This document shows, piece after piece, positions 33,759-43,302 of a stretch of 64,000 bases of DNA. The stretch lies in the NCBI GenBank assembly GCA_964561105.1, contig CAZLOH010000008.1:1-64000 (forward strand), given 5' to 3'. The notes under the pieces are model-generated. The model was given only the letters and a program-made list of their open reading frames with translations, was not told where the DNA came from and did not search any database. The stretch comes from JADLHS01 sp964561105. Lineage in GTDB: Bacteria > Verrucomicrobiota > Verrucomicrobiia > Limisphaerales > JADLHS01. Numbering within the stretch: the first letter of the stretch is position 1; each line of letters starts with the position of its first letter. The position numbers were made by a program, and so were the translations under genes.

Positions 33759-34475
33759 CTAATCTCCGCCAATCAACAAGCGGTCCACTGCTTCCCCGCC
33801 ATCACCGAGCGAGAACAGGCGGTCGGAGATTTCATTCAAGGCCCGGCGCGTGGTGGTGAAGCGTTCCGAGAGTGTGCCGAGGATGCTGGTCAGTTCGTAG
33901 CGTTGCGCCAACCGATGATCGCTGGCCGCGCGGTATTGGCTGCGCCCCAGCGCCTCATAGTAATGCAAATCCGGAAAGCCGCGCTGTTCCGCCCGGAAGC
34001 GGATGCGTTCATGGAAGACGCCGGAGAGGAACAGGGAGTGGTTCCCAATGTGAACTCGGATTTGGAAGCTGGTGCGGTCATCCGCCGTTTGCAACGCGGC
34101 AAGCATTTCGAAGAAATAGTCCAGGACGTTGGGCTGGCCGGGGACGACGCAGCGCAACTGTTCTGTGCGGGCGAATTCCGCCAGCACCTCGGCCACGTAA
34201 TCCGCCACGGCGCGATCCTTGATGTCGGCGCGCTGGAAAACGTGACGGACCAGGATGTAGAAATAGAAGTGAGTGGAGACACGCAGGCAACCGCGCCGTT
34301 CGAGCAGCGTGTGCAACAGCGCCGGGTCGTCGAGGATCTGGTCGCGGGTTTCCACGTCGGCGAGCAGTTTGACGAGACAATCCGCATTGCCCGTTTTCGT
34401 GCCGAGTACCGACACGATGAACTCGATGTCCTCCGCGGCGAATTGCACGCGGCAGTTGGGTTGAATCACTTTCAC
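33759..34475 (-). CDS. Conserved protein of unknown function
   Basis: A protein of about 238 residues if started at the GTG at 34475 (VKVIQPNCRVQF); the start is uncertain, and the open frame continues to 34679 with sequence that looks non-coding. It is mostly helical: FIVSVLG, NADCLVKLLAD, TRDQILDDPALLHTLLER, FYFYILVRHVF, VADYVAEVLAEFA, NVLDYFFEMLAAL, and a late HYYEALGRSQY. It has no signal peptide, membrane helix or catalytic motif that I can name. I prefer this strand to the overlapping plus-strand frame because its hydrophobic/aromatic pattern is protein-like. Its end is 88 bases from repeat copy C. Confidence 0.7.
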   Translation of the reverse strand: MKVIQPNCRVQFAAEDIEFIVSVLGTKTGNADCLVKLLADVETRDQILDDPALLHTLLERRGCLRVSTHFYFYILVRHVFQRADIKDRAVADYVAEVLAEFARTEQLRCVVPGQPNVLDYFFEMLAALQTADDRTSFQIRVHIGNHSLFLSGVFHERIRFRAEQRGFPDLHYYEALGRSQYRAASDHRLAQRYELTSILGTLSERFTTTRRALNEISDRLFSLGDGGEAVDRLLIGGD

Positions 34476-34746
34476 GCTTTCAACAGTGGTCTGCGCTACT
34501 ATGCCCTCGAATGGCCAGGAAGCAAAACCAGTTCCAGCGGACGGACGATGCGGTGATTCTCGACGCCGCGTCCGCAAACCGCCCTGCATCCCATTTCCGC
34601 CTGAACACCTTGGATGCACGCAGGTCTCGCCAAAATTTTGACGCTCCTTTCCCCCGCCGTTGATCAGCGCACCAGCCACGCAGCCAGGACCGCCGCGAAT
34701 TGCTGGACAGTTTTGCCCATTGTGTAGAATAGACGGCGCAGTGCCG

Positions 34747-35637
34747 ATGCCCCTTGAATCTCACGAACCAGCGGAAGCGCCGACCGCCCAGATCCCGGCC
34801 CGGTCGCGATCGCAGGCGATGGACTGGAGTCTCGTGCTCGCGAGCCAGGGCATCGAGCACGCGGTGGAACGGCCGGCTGAAGCAGGCTGGGGTTTGCGGC
34901 TGGCCGGAACGGACTACGAGCGCGCGCTCGCGGTCATCCGCCAATACCAGCGCGAGAACCGGCATTGGCCGTGGCGCAAAGCAATTCCGCACAGCGGCGA
35001 AATCTTTGACTGGGGCGTCGTTGGTTGGGTGCTGTTGAATGTGATGTTCTACTACGTCAGCGACCGGCATCCGGACTGGCGCAACGCGGCCTTGATGGAC
35101 GGCGGAGCGCTGGCGCATGGCGAATGGTGGCGGCTGTTCACCGCCACGCTGTTGCACGCGGACTTCGCGCATCTGACGGCCAATGCGCTGTTCGGGTTTG
35201 TGCTGCTGGGTCTGGCGATGGGCCGGCTGGGAACGGGCATCGGGTTGCTGGCGACGTTGCTCGCAGGCGCGGTGGGCAATCTGACTTCGTGGTGGGTGCG
35301 GGGAGACCAGTTTCACGGACTCGGCGCGTCGGGCGTGGTGATGGGCGCACTGGGGCTGGTGACCGTGCAATCCTTCGCGCTGTTGCAAAAACATCCGCGC
35401 GCCGGGAGAATTATTCTGGTTGGGCTGGCGGGCGGCGCCATGCTCTTCACGTTACTCGGGCTTTCACCCGAAGCGGATGTGGTGGCGCATTTCGGCGGAT
35501 TTCTGGCCGGCATCGTTTTCGGTTTTCTCCTTTCACCGCCACAACTGCGCCGGCGTACCATCAATATCGCCGCCGGTATCCTGTTCGCGGCGTTAATCCT
35601 ATGGACCTGGAAACTGGCGATCAGCCACGCTACATGA
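34747..35637 (+). CDS. Rhomboid family intramembrane serine protease
   Basis: About 296 residues from ATG 34747 (GTG at 34741 is also possible; the TTG at 34660 is unlikely). An N-terminal cytosolic domain of about 85 residues (MDWSLVLASQGIEHAVER) precedes six or so membrane helices. The catalytic Ser lies in FHGLGASGVVMG and the His in DVVAHFGGFLAG; HADFAHLTANALFG contains the oxyanion His/Asn. It should cleave membrane proteins within the bilayer. It is followed 58 bases later by the C39-like protease gene. Confidence 0.92.
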   Translation: MPLESHEPAEAPTAQIPARSRSQAMDWSLVLASQGIEHAVERPAEAGWGLRLAGTDYERALAVIRQYQRENRHWPWRKAIPHSGEIFDWGVVGWVLLNVMFYYVSDRHPDWRNAALMDGGALAHGEWWRLFTATLLHADFAHLTANALFGFVLLGLAMGRLGTGIGLLATLLAGAVGNLTSWWVRGDQFHGLGASGVVMGALGLVTVQSFALLQKHPRAGRIILVGLAGGAMLFTLLGLSPEADVVAHFGGFLAGIVFGFLLSPPQLRRRTINIAAGILFAALILWTWKLAISHAT

Positions 35638-35695
35638 AAATCGTTTATCCTACTGGCGACCGTCAGGAAAACCCGACATCCTTCTCCGGCTGGCA

Positions 35696-36787
35696 ATGAA
35701 AACATTGCACCCGACCATTTTTCTTGCCCTCACCCTGCCTTTTCTTGCGCCCATGAAATCCATCAGCGCGCCGGTTGACCCGCGCGGCCTCCAGTTCATT
35801 GCCTTTCATTCCACTGCCGCATTTACGCAAAGCTGCGGAACGAACGCGGATGAAATAATTCTTACCTCACCCGAAATAAGAACCCGGATTCGTTGGGACG
35901 AACTCATTGCCTCTTGGAACGCCACCACACCAGCGGGCACCGGTTTGTCCGTCGCCGTCCGCGCCATTTATCCCGACCACGCAACGAAATGGTTCACGAT
36001 GGGCATCTGGTCCTCTCATCCGGACAGGTATCCACGCACCAGCGTCCGCCGGCAGAAGGACTCCGACGGCGATGTGGACACGGACACGCTGTCGCTCAAG
36101 CAACCGGCAGAGCGCGTCCAAGTACGCGTCACGCTCACCGCCGCGGGCAGACAAAAACCGAAGCTGAAATTCCTCAGCCTCTCGCTACGGGATCGGACAG
36201 CGACGCCCGCCCCCTTGCCTCCGGACCAAAAGGCCTGGGGCAAAACCATCGCCGTCGTGGAGCGGTCCCAGATGGCCTACGAAAACGGAAATCAGATTTG
36301 CAGTCCCACGACCGTTTCCATGTTGCTCGCTTATTGGAGCCGGCGGCTGGATCGGCCGGGACTGGACGACGGCGTGCCGGCGGTGGTGCGCGGGGTTTAC
36401 GACCCGGAATGGGGCGGCACGGGCAATTGGGTGTTCAACACCGCCTACGCCGGGTCGTTCCGCTGGATGCGCGCCTACACCACCCGATTGAGCGATGTGG
36501 CCGAGCTGGAAGCGTTCATCGCCCAGGGCATTCCCGTCGGCCTTTCGCTCTGTTACAACCGGCTGCGTGGAAAGAGTCGCGTTCCGAGCGGCCACCTGGT
36601 CGTCTGCGTTGGGTTCACCCAGAATGGCGACGTCATCCTCAACGACCCGGGCACGAGCCGTCAGGTGCGAAAAACTTTTCCACGGGCAAACTTGATTGAT
36701 GCCTGGGCCTACTCCAAGAACACGGTCTATCTGATTTACCCTGTGAATACGCGGCTGCCGCACGATCGCTTTGGACATTGGGAGTAG
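35696..36787 (+). CDS. Exported C39-like papain-fold peptidase
   Basis: A 363-residue protein with an N-terminal signal peptide (MKTLHPTIFLALTLPFLAP). A beta-rich N-terminal domain (about 30-165) is followed by a C39-like (peptidase_C39_2) domain: Cys in NQICSPTTVSMLLAYW near 202, His in PSGHLVVCVGF near 302 and an Asn-Asp in VILNDPGTS near 318. The triad positions fit. The substrate is unknown. It is probably transcribed with the rhomboid gene. Confidence 0.85.
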   Translation: MKTLHPTIFLALTLPFLAPMKSISAPVDPRGLQFIAFHSTAAFTQSCGTNADEIILTSPEIRTRIRWDELIASWNATTPAGTGLSVAVRAIYPDHATKWFTMGIWSSHPDRYPRTSVRRQKDSDGDVDTDTLSLKQPAERVQVRVTLTAAGRQKPKLKFLSLSLRDRTATPAPLPPDQKAWGKTIAVVERSQMAYENGNQICSPTTVSMLLAYWSRRLDRPGLDDGVPAVVRGVYDPEWGGTGNWVFNTAYAGSFRWMRAYTTRLSDVAELEAFIAQGIPVGLSLCYNRLRGKSRVPSGHLVVCVGFTQNGDVILNDPGTSRQVRKTFPRANLIDAWAYSKNTVYLIYPVNTRLPHDRFGHWE

Positions 36788-36945
36788 CCACTGACGAACG
36801 CGCGAAACTCAGAATCCCAAGCGCCACCTTCCCAAGAAGCTTCCAGCGCCAAACTTAGAATTGTCGCCGGAAGCAAACGCCACTGATCCCTGGCGTTTGA
36901 CACCACGAGTTAAACTTTCCCCCGCCCGCCGCGCCCACTAACCTC

Positions 36946-38475
36946 ATGACGATGTCGAAATCAGGCACAGTGTATCTCGTGGGCGCCGGACCGGGCGACC
37001 CCGGATTGCTCACGTTGCGCGGCGCGGAGTTATTGAAGCGCGCCGACGTGGTGATCTACGATTTGCTGGTTAATCAAGAACTGCTCCGGCACGCCCGCAG
37101 CGATTGCGAACTCCTTTCGCGCGGCAAACGCCAGGACGTTTCTCAAGAACAACTCAACGCGTTGATGATTGCCAAAGCCCGGGAAGGTAAATGCGTCGTG
37201 CGGCTCAAGGGCGGCGATCCCTACACCTTCGGTCGCGGGGGCGAGGAAGCGGAAGCGCTGGCGGCGGCGAAAATTTCTTTCGAGGTCGTGCCCGGCGTGT
37301 CCTCCATCACGGCGGCGGCGAATTACGCCGGCATCCCGCTCACGCATCGCGATCACACCTCCAACTTCACGGTATTCACCGGTCACGAGGGCGACGGCAA
37401 AACCACGAGCGCGCTCGACTTCGATCAGATTGCCCGCATCTCCGGCACGAAGGTGATTTTGATGGGGGTGACGCACCTGCCTGAACTCACGCAAGCTCTG
37501 TTGTCGCGCGGAATGTCACCTGGCACGCCGGTCGCGATTGTGCAATGGGGCACATGGGGAAAACAAAAATCTTGCGTCGGCTCGCTCGGCACGATCGAGA
37601 AGCTGGTGGCGAAGGAACACATCACCCCGCCCGCTCTGACGATCATCGGCGACGTGGTGAAGTTCCGCGAGAAGTTGAACTGGTTCGAGCGCCGGCCGCT
37701 GTTTGGTCAGCGCGTGGTCGTCACCCGTTCACGCGTCCAGGCGCCGGAACTGACGACCCGGTTCGCGGAACTGGGCGCGGACGTGCTGGAGATTCCGTGC
37801 ATCCTGCGGAGCGCGCCGGGCAATCCGCAGCATCTGGCGGATGCGTTGCTTGAATTGAACTCCTACGACTGGCTGGTGTTCACCAGCGCCAACGGCGTCA
37901 CGGCGTTTTTCGAATACTTCTTCCGCGCATTCCAGGACCTGCGCCATATCGGCGGCGTACGGCTGGCCGCCATCGGTCCGGCCACGGCGGCCCGACTGCG
38001 CGAGTTGCATTTGGAAGTGGATTTGGTGCCCGAGGAAGCGCTCGCCGCAAAAATCGCGAAGGAGTTCGTAAAGGTCGGGAGTATCGAACATCAAAAAATC
38101 TGTCTGCTCCGGGCCGAGGTGGCGAACCCGGATTTGCCGCGTGAGTTGGAAGCGCTCGGAGCCATTGTGGACGACATCCCGGTTTATCGCACGGTCGCCG
38201 AGACTGATCTAGCCGCCGCAGCCAGCACGCGGTTGCTCGCAGAAGGCGTGGATTGGATCACCTTCACGAGCGCCTCGACGGTTGAGCATTTTCACACGCG
38301 ATTCGGTCTGCCCGCATTGTTGAAAAAATTTCCGCAAACGAAACTGGCTTCCATCGGGCCGGAGACGAGCAAAGCCCTGGCGACGCTGGCGCTCCAACCG
38401 ACGGTGGAAGCCAGGACGCACACGATCGAGGGGTTGGTGTTGGCGCTGTTGAAAGGTAAGGGTCGGAAAAGCTGA
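36946..38475 (+). CDS. cobA-hemD: Uroporphyrinogen-III C-methyltransferase / uroporphyrinogen-III synthase fusion
   Basis: A 509-residue bifunctional enzyme. Residues about 6-245 form the SAM-dependent methyltransferase (VYLVGAGPGDPGLLTLRG, RLKGGDPYTFGRGGEEAE, VVPGVSSITAAANYAGIPLT), which makes precorrin-2. Residues about 255-505 form HemD (VVVTRSRVQAPELTTRFAEL, DWLVFTSANGV, ASIGPETSKAL), which closes hydroxymethylbilane to uroporphyrinogen III. The fusion is common in many bacterial phyla. It feeds both heme and siroheme/cobalamin branches; hemB is elsewhere in this window and hemC is not seen. Confidence 0.96.
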   Translation: MTMSKSGTVYLVGAGPGDPGLLTLRGAELLKRADVVIYDLLVNQELLRHARSDCELLSRGKRQDVSQEQLNALMIAKAREGKCVVRLKGGDPYTFGRGGEEAEALAAAKISFEVVPGVSSITAAANYAGIPLTHRDHTSNFTVFTGHEGDGKTTSALDFDQIARISGTKVILMGVTHLPELTQALLSRGMSPGTPVAIVQWGTWGKQKSCVGSLGTIEKLVAKEHITPPALTIIGDVVKFREKLNWFERRPLFGQRVVVTRSRVQAPELTTRFAELGADVLEIPCILRSAPGNPQHLADALLELNSYDWLVFTSANGVTAFFEYFFRAFQDLRHIGGVRLAAIGPATAARLRELHLEVDLVPEEALAAKIAKEFVKVGSIEHQKICLLRAEVANPDLPRELEALGAIVDDIPVYRTVAETDLAAAASTRLLAEGVDWITFTSASTVEHFHTRFGLPALLKKFPQTKLASIGPETSKALATLALQPTVEARTHTIEGLVLALLKGKGRKS

Positions 38476-38787
38476 CGATGCCGGGGCGACGACGAAGCGA
38501 TCGCCCAACAAGCAAGCTTGCCTCATCCGTTTGACGGCGACGAGTCGCCTGCCAAAAGCGCGGACAAGTTTGCGCACTCCAAAGCGGCTGCGGCTTCACC
38601 GGCCGCTCCCGGCAACACGCACTCCGGTTCGGGGGCACAACTCAAAACTTGTGGGGAGGATTCGCGCCACAGCCGCCTCCGGGTAGCCGCCGAGGTGACG
38701 AGGCGGAGGCTCGAAGCCAACAATGGGTTCCGCCTCCTTACGTCGTCGGCTACGATTCAAGCAGGCCCGGCAAGAGGCGATCCGCTT
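38476..38787. other. Intergenic region, 312 bases, with palindromic repeat
   Basis: It separates cobA-hemD from the convergent esterase gene. Bases 38683-38753 are a palindromic dispersed repeat; the rest is GC-rich repeat-like DNA without a credible gene. Confidence 0.5.
38683..38753. repeat. Palindromic dispersed repeat, family 4, copy 1 (71 bp)
   Basis: Arms of about 25 bases, GTAGCCGCCGAGG... and ...CGTCGTCGGCTAC, pair with two symmetric mismatches. The same structure occurs at 46762-46837. Confidence 0.8.
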
Positions 38788-39555
38788 TCAGTTCCGGAGC
38801 GGAGTCAGGGGCGGTTCTCCCAGCAATTCGGCCAGCTTCGGCTCCATGGCCTCAGCCCACAACCGGTAGCCAGCCGGCGTCAGATGCACAAAGTCGGGCA
38901 TCATGTCTTTGGAAATTCTCCCGTCGGGCTGGACGAACTGGTAACCGAAGTCGAGAAATTGCACCCAGTAGCCATCGTCGAGTTGGTGGAGGGCTTGATT
39001 GACCTGGGCGGCCGTGGCGCGCTGGCGGTCGAAGTCTTCGCGAAAAGGAAAGATGCCCAGCAACAGCACTTTGGTTTCCGGCAATTTCTCGCGCAGCTTG
39101 CGGACCACAGCCGTCACGCCCTCCAGGATCATGCGGGGGGTGTTGCGTTCATCGGGAATGTTGTTCACGCCGATCAAGACCACCGCGACCTTGGGTTTCA
39201 GTCCCTCGATCTGGCCGTGGTCCAGTCGCCAGAGCACGTGTTGCGTGCGGTCGCTGCCGATGCCCAGATTGAGGGCGTGGCGCGGCGCGTAATATCTGGC
39301 CCAGACATCCTTGCCGTTGCCTTCCCACCGTTCGGTGATCGAGTCGCCGATAAAAATCACCTGCGCCTGGCCGCCGCTGTTCTTGATGCGCTGACAAAGT
39401 TCATGGAATCGGTTGGTGGCGTGCGCTTCGGTACGTGGAACCGGCACGACACAAGGGTTGCTCTCCGGGGCCGGCTCGGTTTGGCCCGCGGCGCTCGCGG
39501 CCACCAACCATCCGGCCGCGATCCAGGCTCCGCACTTGGACGCAAAGAATTTCAT
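38788..39555 (-). CDS. Secreted SGNH/GDSL-type esterase
   Basis: A 255-residue exported hydrolase starting MKFFASKCGAWIAAGWLVAA. SGNH blocks are complete: I, Ser in FIGDSITERW near 76; II, Gly in NLGIGSDRTQH; III, Asn in IGVNNI; V, Asp/His in DFVHLTPAGY. These are the features of platelet-activating-factor acetylhydrolase-like GDSL esterases in Verrucomicrobiota and Planctomycetota. Export and family suggest carbohydrate ester cleavage. The start at 39555 was chosen for the signal peptide. Confidence 0.92.
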   Translation of the reverse strand: MKFFASKCGAWIAAGWLVAASAAGQTEPAPESNPCVVPVPRTEAHATNRFHELCQRIKNSGGQAQVIFIGDSITERWEGNGKDVWARYYAPRHALNLGIGSDRTQHVLWRLDHGQIEGLKPKVAVVLIGVNNIPDERNTPRMILEGVTAVVRKLREKLPETKVLLLGIFPFREDFDRQRATAAQVNQALHQLDDGYWVQFLDFGYQFVQPDGRISKDMMPDFVHLTPAGYRLWAEAMEPKLAELLGEPPLTPLRN

Positions 39556-39636
39556 TTGTGCAGAATCGAAATTACCTGCGGCGCATGCAAGCGGTTTTGC
39601 GGCAGACCGGCAACAGCGTGCGCCGCTTGACTCTGC

Positions 39637-39775
39637 CGGAGGGCGGCTGGGTTGAAAACCAGCCGCAGCAGCGTGAATAAATGGCGGCAGTGATTCACCA
39701 AGCAGGCTGAGTTTAACATCCGCTGCGGCTGGTCGAGGACGACACAGCCGCGCTCCGCGCCCATTCCGGTTCGGG
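39637..39775. repeat. Hairpin (MITE-like) element, family 1, copy 3
   Basis: The left end GGAGGGCGGCTGGGTTGAAA...CCAGCCGCAGCAGCG and right end GCTGCGGCTGGTCGAGG...CACAGCCGCGCTCC are inverted. The flanks also match the 52380-52634 copy in reverse. The centre differs from the copies at 30559 and 33210. Confidence 0.75.
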
Positions 39776-39806
39776 GGAAGTGCCAAACTCCGCCCGGCGA
39801 CGATGG

Positions 39807-40754
39807 CTACAACCCAACAAACTTCAGCCCGAACCGAATCCACAGTGGAATGGTGGCCAGACCGACGAGCGAAGTGGCGATGACCACGCGCACGGCGGTC
39901 GCCGGGTCGCCAGGATAAAGCCGCGACATGACGATGGGAAAAGTCGCCGCCGGCATCGCGGCTTCCAGCACGAGCACGCGTTTCAGTTCCACGGACGCGG
40001 GCAGATAGCGGATGGCCAGCAGCAGGAGCAACGGCAACACGCCCTGGCGCATCAGGACGGCCACGCCCATGACGCGCCAGCCGGATTGGGAGTGAAATTC
40101 ATGCAGATGATCCGCCACCACGGCGCCGATGAGGAGGAGCGCCATGGGAATGGCGCATTGGCCGAGCCAATGAATGCCCGTCAGCATCGGCCCGGGCAGA
40201 TGCGCGTTCAGGCCCAGCTCATTGAGCACGAGCGCCAGCACGATGGCGATGAGCGGCCCGTTGAGGAGACGACGCCAGCTTTGAACGGGATTGCCGCCCT
40301 TCAACGTCCATACGCCTAACGTCCACAACGCCGTTTCCACGCCCATCATCAAGAGGAACAACACGCCGGTGGTGGCCTTGTCGAAGAGGAGAATCGTCAG
40401 GGGCAGCGGAACATAACCATAATTCTGGAGGCCGACGCACAGGGCAAATGTGCGGATCGCCGGGCGTTCTTTTAGCCCGTGCCACCGGCGCACCGCCCAG
40501 GCCAGCCCGATGCCCAGCGCGGCCATGGCGTACCCCAGCATCGGAGCCAGCAGCAGATTGCCGATCTGCCGCAAGGCTGGATTGCCCAGGGCCGAATCCA
40601 GGATGAGACACGGCAACAACACGTTCACCGTCACCCGCAACAGGCTTTGATCCGCCTCCTCGGTAAACCAGTTGGCCTTGCGCAGTCCCAAGCCCACGAG
40701 CATCAGGCCAAAGATCGGCAGGACGGCGCCGAGCACGGTGGAAAATTCAATCAT
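39807..40754 (-). CDS. AEC family transporter
   Basis: A 315-residue inner-membrane protein with about ten hydrophobic helices, from MIEFSTVLGAVLPIFGLMLVG to the end. The segments VNVLLPCLILDSALGN, ALCVGLQNYGYVPLPLT and LLIGAVVADH fit the auxin-efflux-carrier-like family. Substrates in bacteria vary (malate, malonate), so none is assigned. It overlaps the upstream gene by 8 bases. Confidence 0.9.
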   Translation of the reverse strand: MIEFSTVLGAVLPIFGLMLVGLGLRKANWFTEEADQSLLRVTVNVLLPCLILDSALGNPALRQIGNLLLAPMLGYAMAALGIGLAWAVRRWHGLKERPAIRTFALCVGLQNYGYVPLPLTILLFDKATTGVLFLLMMGVETALWTLGVWTLKGGNPVQSWRRLLNGPLIAIVLALVLNELGLNAHLPGPMLTGIHWLGQCAIPMALLLIGAVVADHLHEFHSQSGWRVMGVAVLMRQGVLPLLLLLAIRYLPASVELKRVLVLEAAMPAATFPIVMSRLYPGDPATAVRVVIATSLVGLATIPLWIRFGLKFVGL

Positions 40755-41298
40755 GGCAGAAAAAACCGAGCAGCACTTCGGATTCGAGAAGTTGCAGCTC
40801 GCGCAAGATCCGAATGTGCGGTTCGTCGCTTGCCGAGTCGCAAGCATCCACGAACGCGCCGGCGTCCCAACTGCCATTCGGCACCAGGCGTTTCGCCAGG
40901 TCCGCCGCCTCACACCGGTCGCTACCGTGAAGATACTCGCTCACCCGCCGGCCAATTTTCGGAAAGGCCGGGTGCTGGCCCACGCGCCGCCACCAATACT
41001 TCGAGTTCCACGCGTCCGGCTCGCGCCGGTGCATGATGGCGTGGACAAAACTGCCGTCGGCGTTTTCGATTCCTTGCGCGAGGTTGTGCGAAGCATCGAG
41101 GTGATCGTGCCAGAGCAACAGGAGTGAGCGGATAAGTTGCTGTCGTGTCGCCGGGAGGCCGGTTTCGACGAACAACGAATCGAGTTTCGCATTGAGCGTG
41201 GCCTCGGCCAAGACTCCTACGCGGGGACCCGGCCCGAGGTCGGCGGGTGCGGGAGTGACCAGCAATTTTTTGATTTCGGCAATGGCGGACTCGGACAT
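40747..41298 (-). CDS. Conserved protein of unknown function
   Basis: A 183-residue protein from ATG 41298 (MSESAIAEIKKLLV). The sequence is helical with aromatic-rich segments: IRSLLLLWHDHLDASHNLAQ, FVHAIMHRREPDAWNSKYWWRR and SEYLHGSDRCEAADLAKR. His and Asp positions in WHDHLDASHN might bind metal, but I know no characterised family. It lacks a signal or membrane helix. The downstream transporter overlaps it by 8 bases, so the two are coupled. The longer upstream frame runs antisense through the BatD gene and is rejected. Confidence 0.78.
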   Translation of the reverse strand: MSESAIAEIKKLLVTPAPADLGPGPRVGVLAEATLNAKLDSLFVETGLPATRQQLIRSLLLLWHDHLDASHNLAQGIENADGSFVHAIMHRREPDAWNSKYWWRRVGQHPAFPKIGRRVSEYLHGSDRCEAADLAKRLVPNGSWDAGAFVDACDSASDEPHIRILRELQLLESEVLLGFFCHD

Positions 41299-41475
41299 CG
41301 CGTCAGCTTGAACACGACGGCGGCGGTTGCCAAGAACGGAGCGCGGGACGGGAAGGTCCGGACGCCAGAATTTTGACCGAACATTATCCAGTGCCGATTG
41401 TCCACTATATGTCGGTCTGCCAGTGAACAGACGCTTGCGCCCGGCACACCGACCGACAAGACTGTTCGAGCAAAG

Positions 41476-43302
41476 ATGGAAAAAATTTGGTGGCAGGAAA
41501 TTGGTGAGCGCTGCGCCCGCCACGGCCGCGCGCTGCGATGCGCGGTGTGGCTGATGGCCCTGGTAGCGGCGGTACTGCCGGCTTCGGCGGTGACGTTCAC
41601 GGCCTCTTTGGATCGCGACACCATCACCTTCGGGGAGAGCGTGGGACTTTCCCTCACCTTTGATGGCGCGCAACCCGAAGGCACGCCCACGATTCCGTCC
41701 ATTCCCAACCTGCAAATCGCCTACAACGGCCCGTCTAGTCAGATCAGCTTCGTCAATGGCCAGGTCAGCTCCAAGATCACGCATAATTTCACCGTCACCC
41801 CCAGGCAACCCGGCGACTACACAATCCCGCCGTTGCGCTACGATGTCGCCGGCCAGCAACTCGTGACCCAACCGATCCAGCTGAAGGTGCTCAAACCCGG
41901 TGCGCCGCCCCCCGGTGCGGTCGCCGCCGGGTCGCAGCCCGTGTTTCTCCGGCTGCAGTTGCCCAAGACAAATGTTTATCTCGGCGAAATCATCCACGGC
42001 GAGTTCCAGCTTTATCTGCGCGACGGCGTGCTGGGGGCCAGCCAGTTTCAATTCACCGCCACGCCCACCGAAGGTTTTTCCGTCGGCAAAATGCTTGAAG
42101 GCCAGAAACGCCGGATGCAAATCGGCAGCAGCGGCTACACCGTGGTCCCCATCTCCGTCCTGCTCACGCCCAACAAAACCGGGCCGTTGAGCATCGGCCC
42201 GGTGACCGCCAGCGTGGTGATTGAACTGCGCTCGAACAACCGCCGGCGCGACCCCTTCGTGGACCCGCTCGGCATGTTTAGCAATAATCAGCGGCAGCAA
42301 ATCGCGCTCGCAACGGAGGCGCAGACGGTGCAATGCCTGCCACTGCCCGAGGAAGACAAGCCCGTCAATTTCAACGGTGCCGTCGGCAACTACACCATGA
42401 CGGTGAGCGTCGGCCCGACCAACGTCGCCACCGGCGATCCCATCACCGTGCGGGTGCGAATCAGCGGTACCGGCGCGCTCAACGCACTCACGCTGCCCGA
42501 ACAAACGGCGTGGCATGACTTCAAAACCTATCCTCCCACCGCCAGTGTGGAAACCACCGACCCGATAGGATTGCAAGGCACGAAAACTTTCGAGCAGATC
42601 ATCACGCCCGAAAGCACGGACATCAAAGCGCTACCGGCCTTTTCCTTTTCCTATTTCGACCCCGAAACGCGGACGTATCACACCCTCCGCCAACCCGCCG
42701 TGCCCCTCGAGGTGCGTCCCGGCGGCAGCGCCCCACCTCCGGTGATTGCCGCCACCGCGAAGCCAGCCAGTGACACTCCGCCGACGCCGCAGGACATCGT
42801 GCCCATCAAGACCCGCCTGGGAACCGTCACGTCCACGCACCCGGCGATCAGCCGGCAGAAAGTTTTCCTCGCGCTGAACACCGTGCCCGCGCTCGCGTTC
42901 CTGGCGGTGCTGGTCTGGCGCAAACGCACCGCCGCCCTGGCCAACAACCCGCGTCGCCGCCGACACCGCGAGGTGGCCGAGACCTTGCGCACCGGACTGG
43001 AGCAACTGCGGGAACACGCCGCCCAGAATCGGTCGGACGACTTTTTCGCCGGACTGGTGCACCTGCTGCAGGAGAAGCTGGGCGAACGACTCGATTGCCC
43101 GGCCTCCGCCATCACGGAAGCGGTGGTGGAAGAAAAGCTCCGACCGCGCGGCCTGCCGGACTCGACGCTCGACGAATTGCGCGCGTTGTTCCAGGCGTGC
43201 AATCTCGCGCGCTACGCACCGATCCAATCGAGCCACGAACTCGCCGCCCTCATCCCCCGGCTGGAAAACGTGCTGAAGAAATTGGAGGAGATGAAGACAT
43301 GA
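41476..43302 (+). CDS. BatD family protein
   Basis: A 608-residue exported membrane protein. After a signal-type helix (WLMALVAAVLPASA) come several beta-sandwich domains (VTFTASLDRDTITFGESVGL, FTVTPRQPGDYTIPPLRY, GFSVGKMLEGQ) typical of BatD. A C-terminal helix (KVFLALNTVPALAFLAVLVW) precedes a cytoplasmic tail of about 130 residues with a conserved-looking REVAETLRTGLEQLREHAA segment. BatD belongs to the aerotolerance/MoxR-associated complex. I start at ATG 41476; the TTG at 41398 is poor. It overlaps BatE by four bases (ATGA). Confidence 0.88.
   Translation: MEKIWWQEIGERCARHGRALRCAVWLMALVAAVLPASAVTFTASLDRDTITFGESVGLSLTFDGAQPEGTPTIPSIPNLQIAYNGPSSQISFVNGQVSSKITHNFTVTPRQPGDYTIPPLRYDVAGQQLVTQPIQLKVLKPGAPPPGAVAAGSQPVFLRLQLPKTNVYLGEIIHGEFQLYLRDGVLGASQFQFTATPTEGFSVGKMLEGQKRRMQIGSSGYTVVPISVLLTPNKTGPLSIGPVTASVVIELRSNNRRRDPFVDPLGMFSNNQRQQIALATEAQTVQCLPLPEEDKPVNFNGAVGNYTMTVSVGPTNVATGDPITVRVRISGTGALNALTLPEQTAWHDFKTYPPTASVETTDPIGLQGTKTFEQIITPESTDIKALPAFSFSYFDPETRTYHTLRQPAVPLEVRPGGSAPPPVIAATAKPASDTPPTPQDIVPIKTRLGTVTSTHPAISRQKVFLALNTVPALAFLAVLVWRKRTAALANNPRRRRHREVAETLRTGLEQLREHAAQNRSDDFFAGLVHLLQEKLGERLDCPASAITEAVVEEKLRPRGLPDSTLDELRALFQACNLARYAPIQSSHELAALIPRLENVLKKLEEMKT

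Noticed and set aside
33714..34556. Plus-strand frame opposite the unknown gene at 33759
   Set aside because: The minus strand has a more natural hydrophobic and aromatic pattern; the plus translation looks like a shadow. This is a judgement, not proof.
39555..39843. Extended start for the SGNH esterase
   Set aside because: The upstream codons derive from the family 1 hairpin element; the signal peptide begins at ATG 39555.
41299..42576. N-terminal extension of the 40747 gene
   Set aside because: It runs antisense through BatD; the protein-like sequence begins at ATG 41298.
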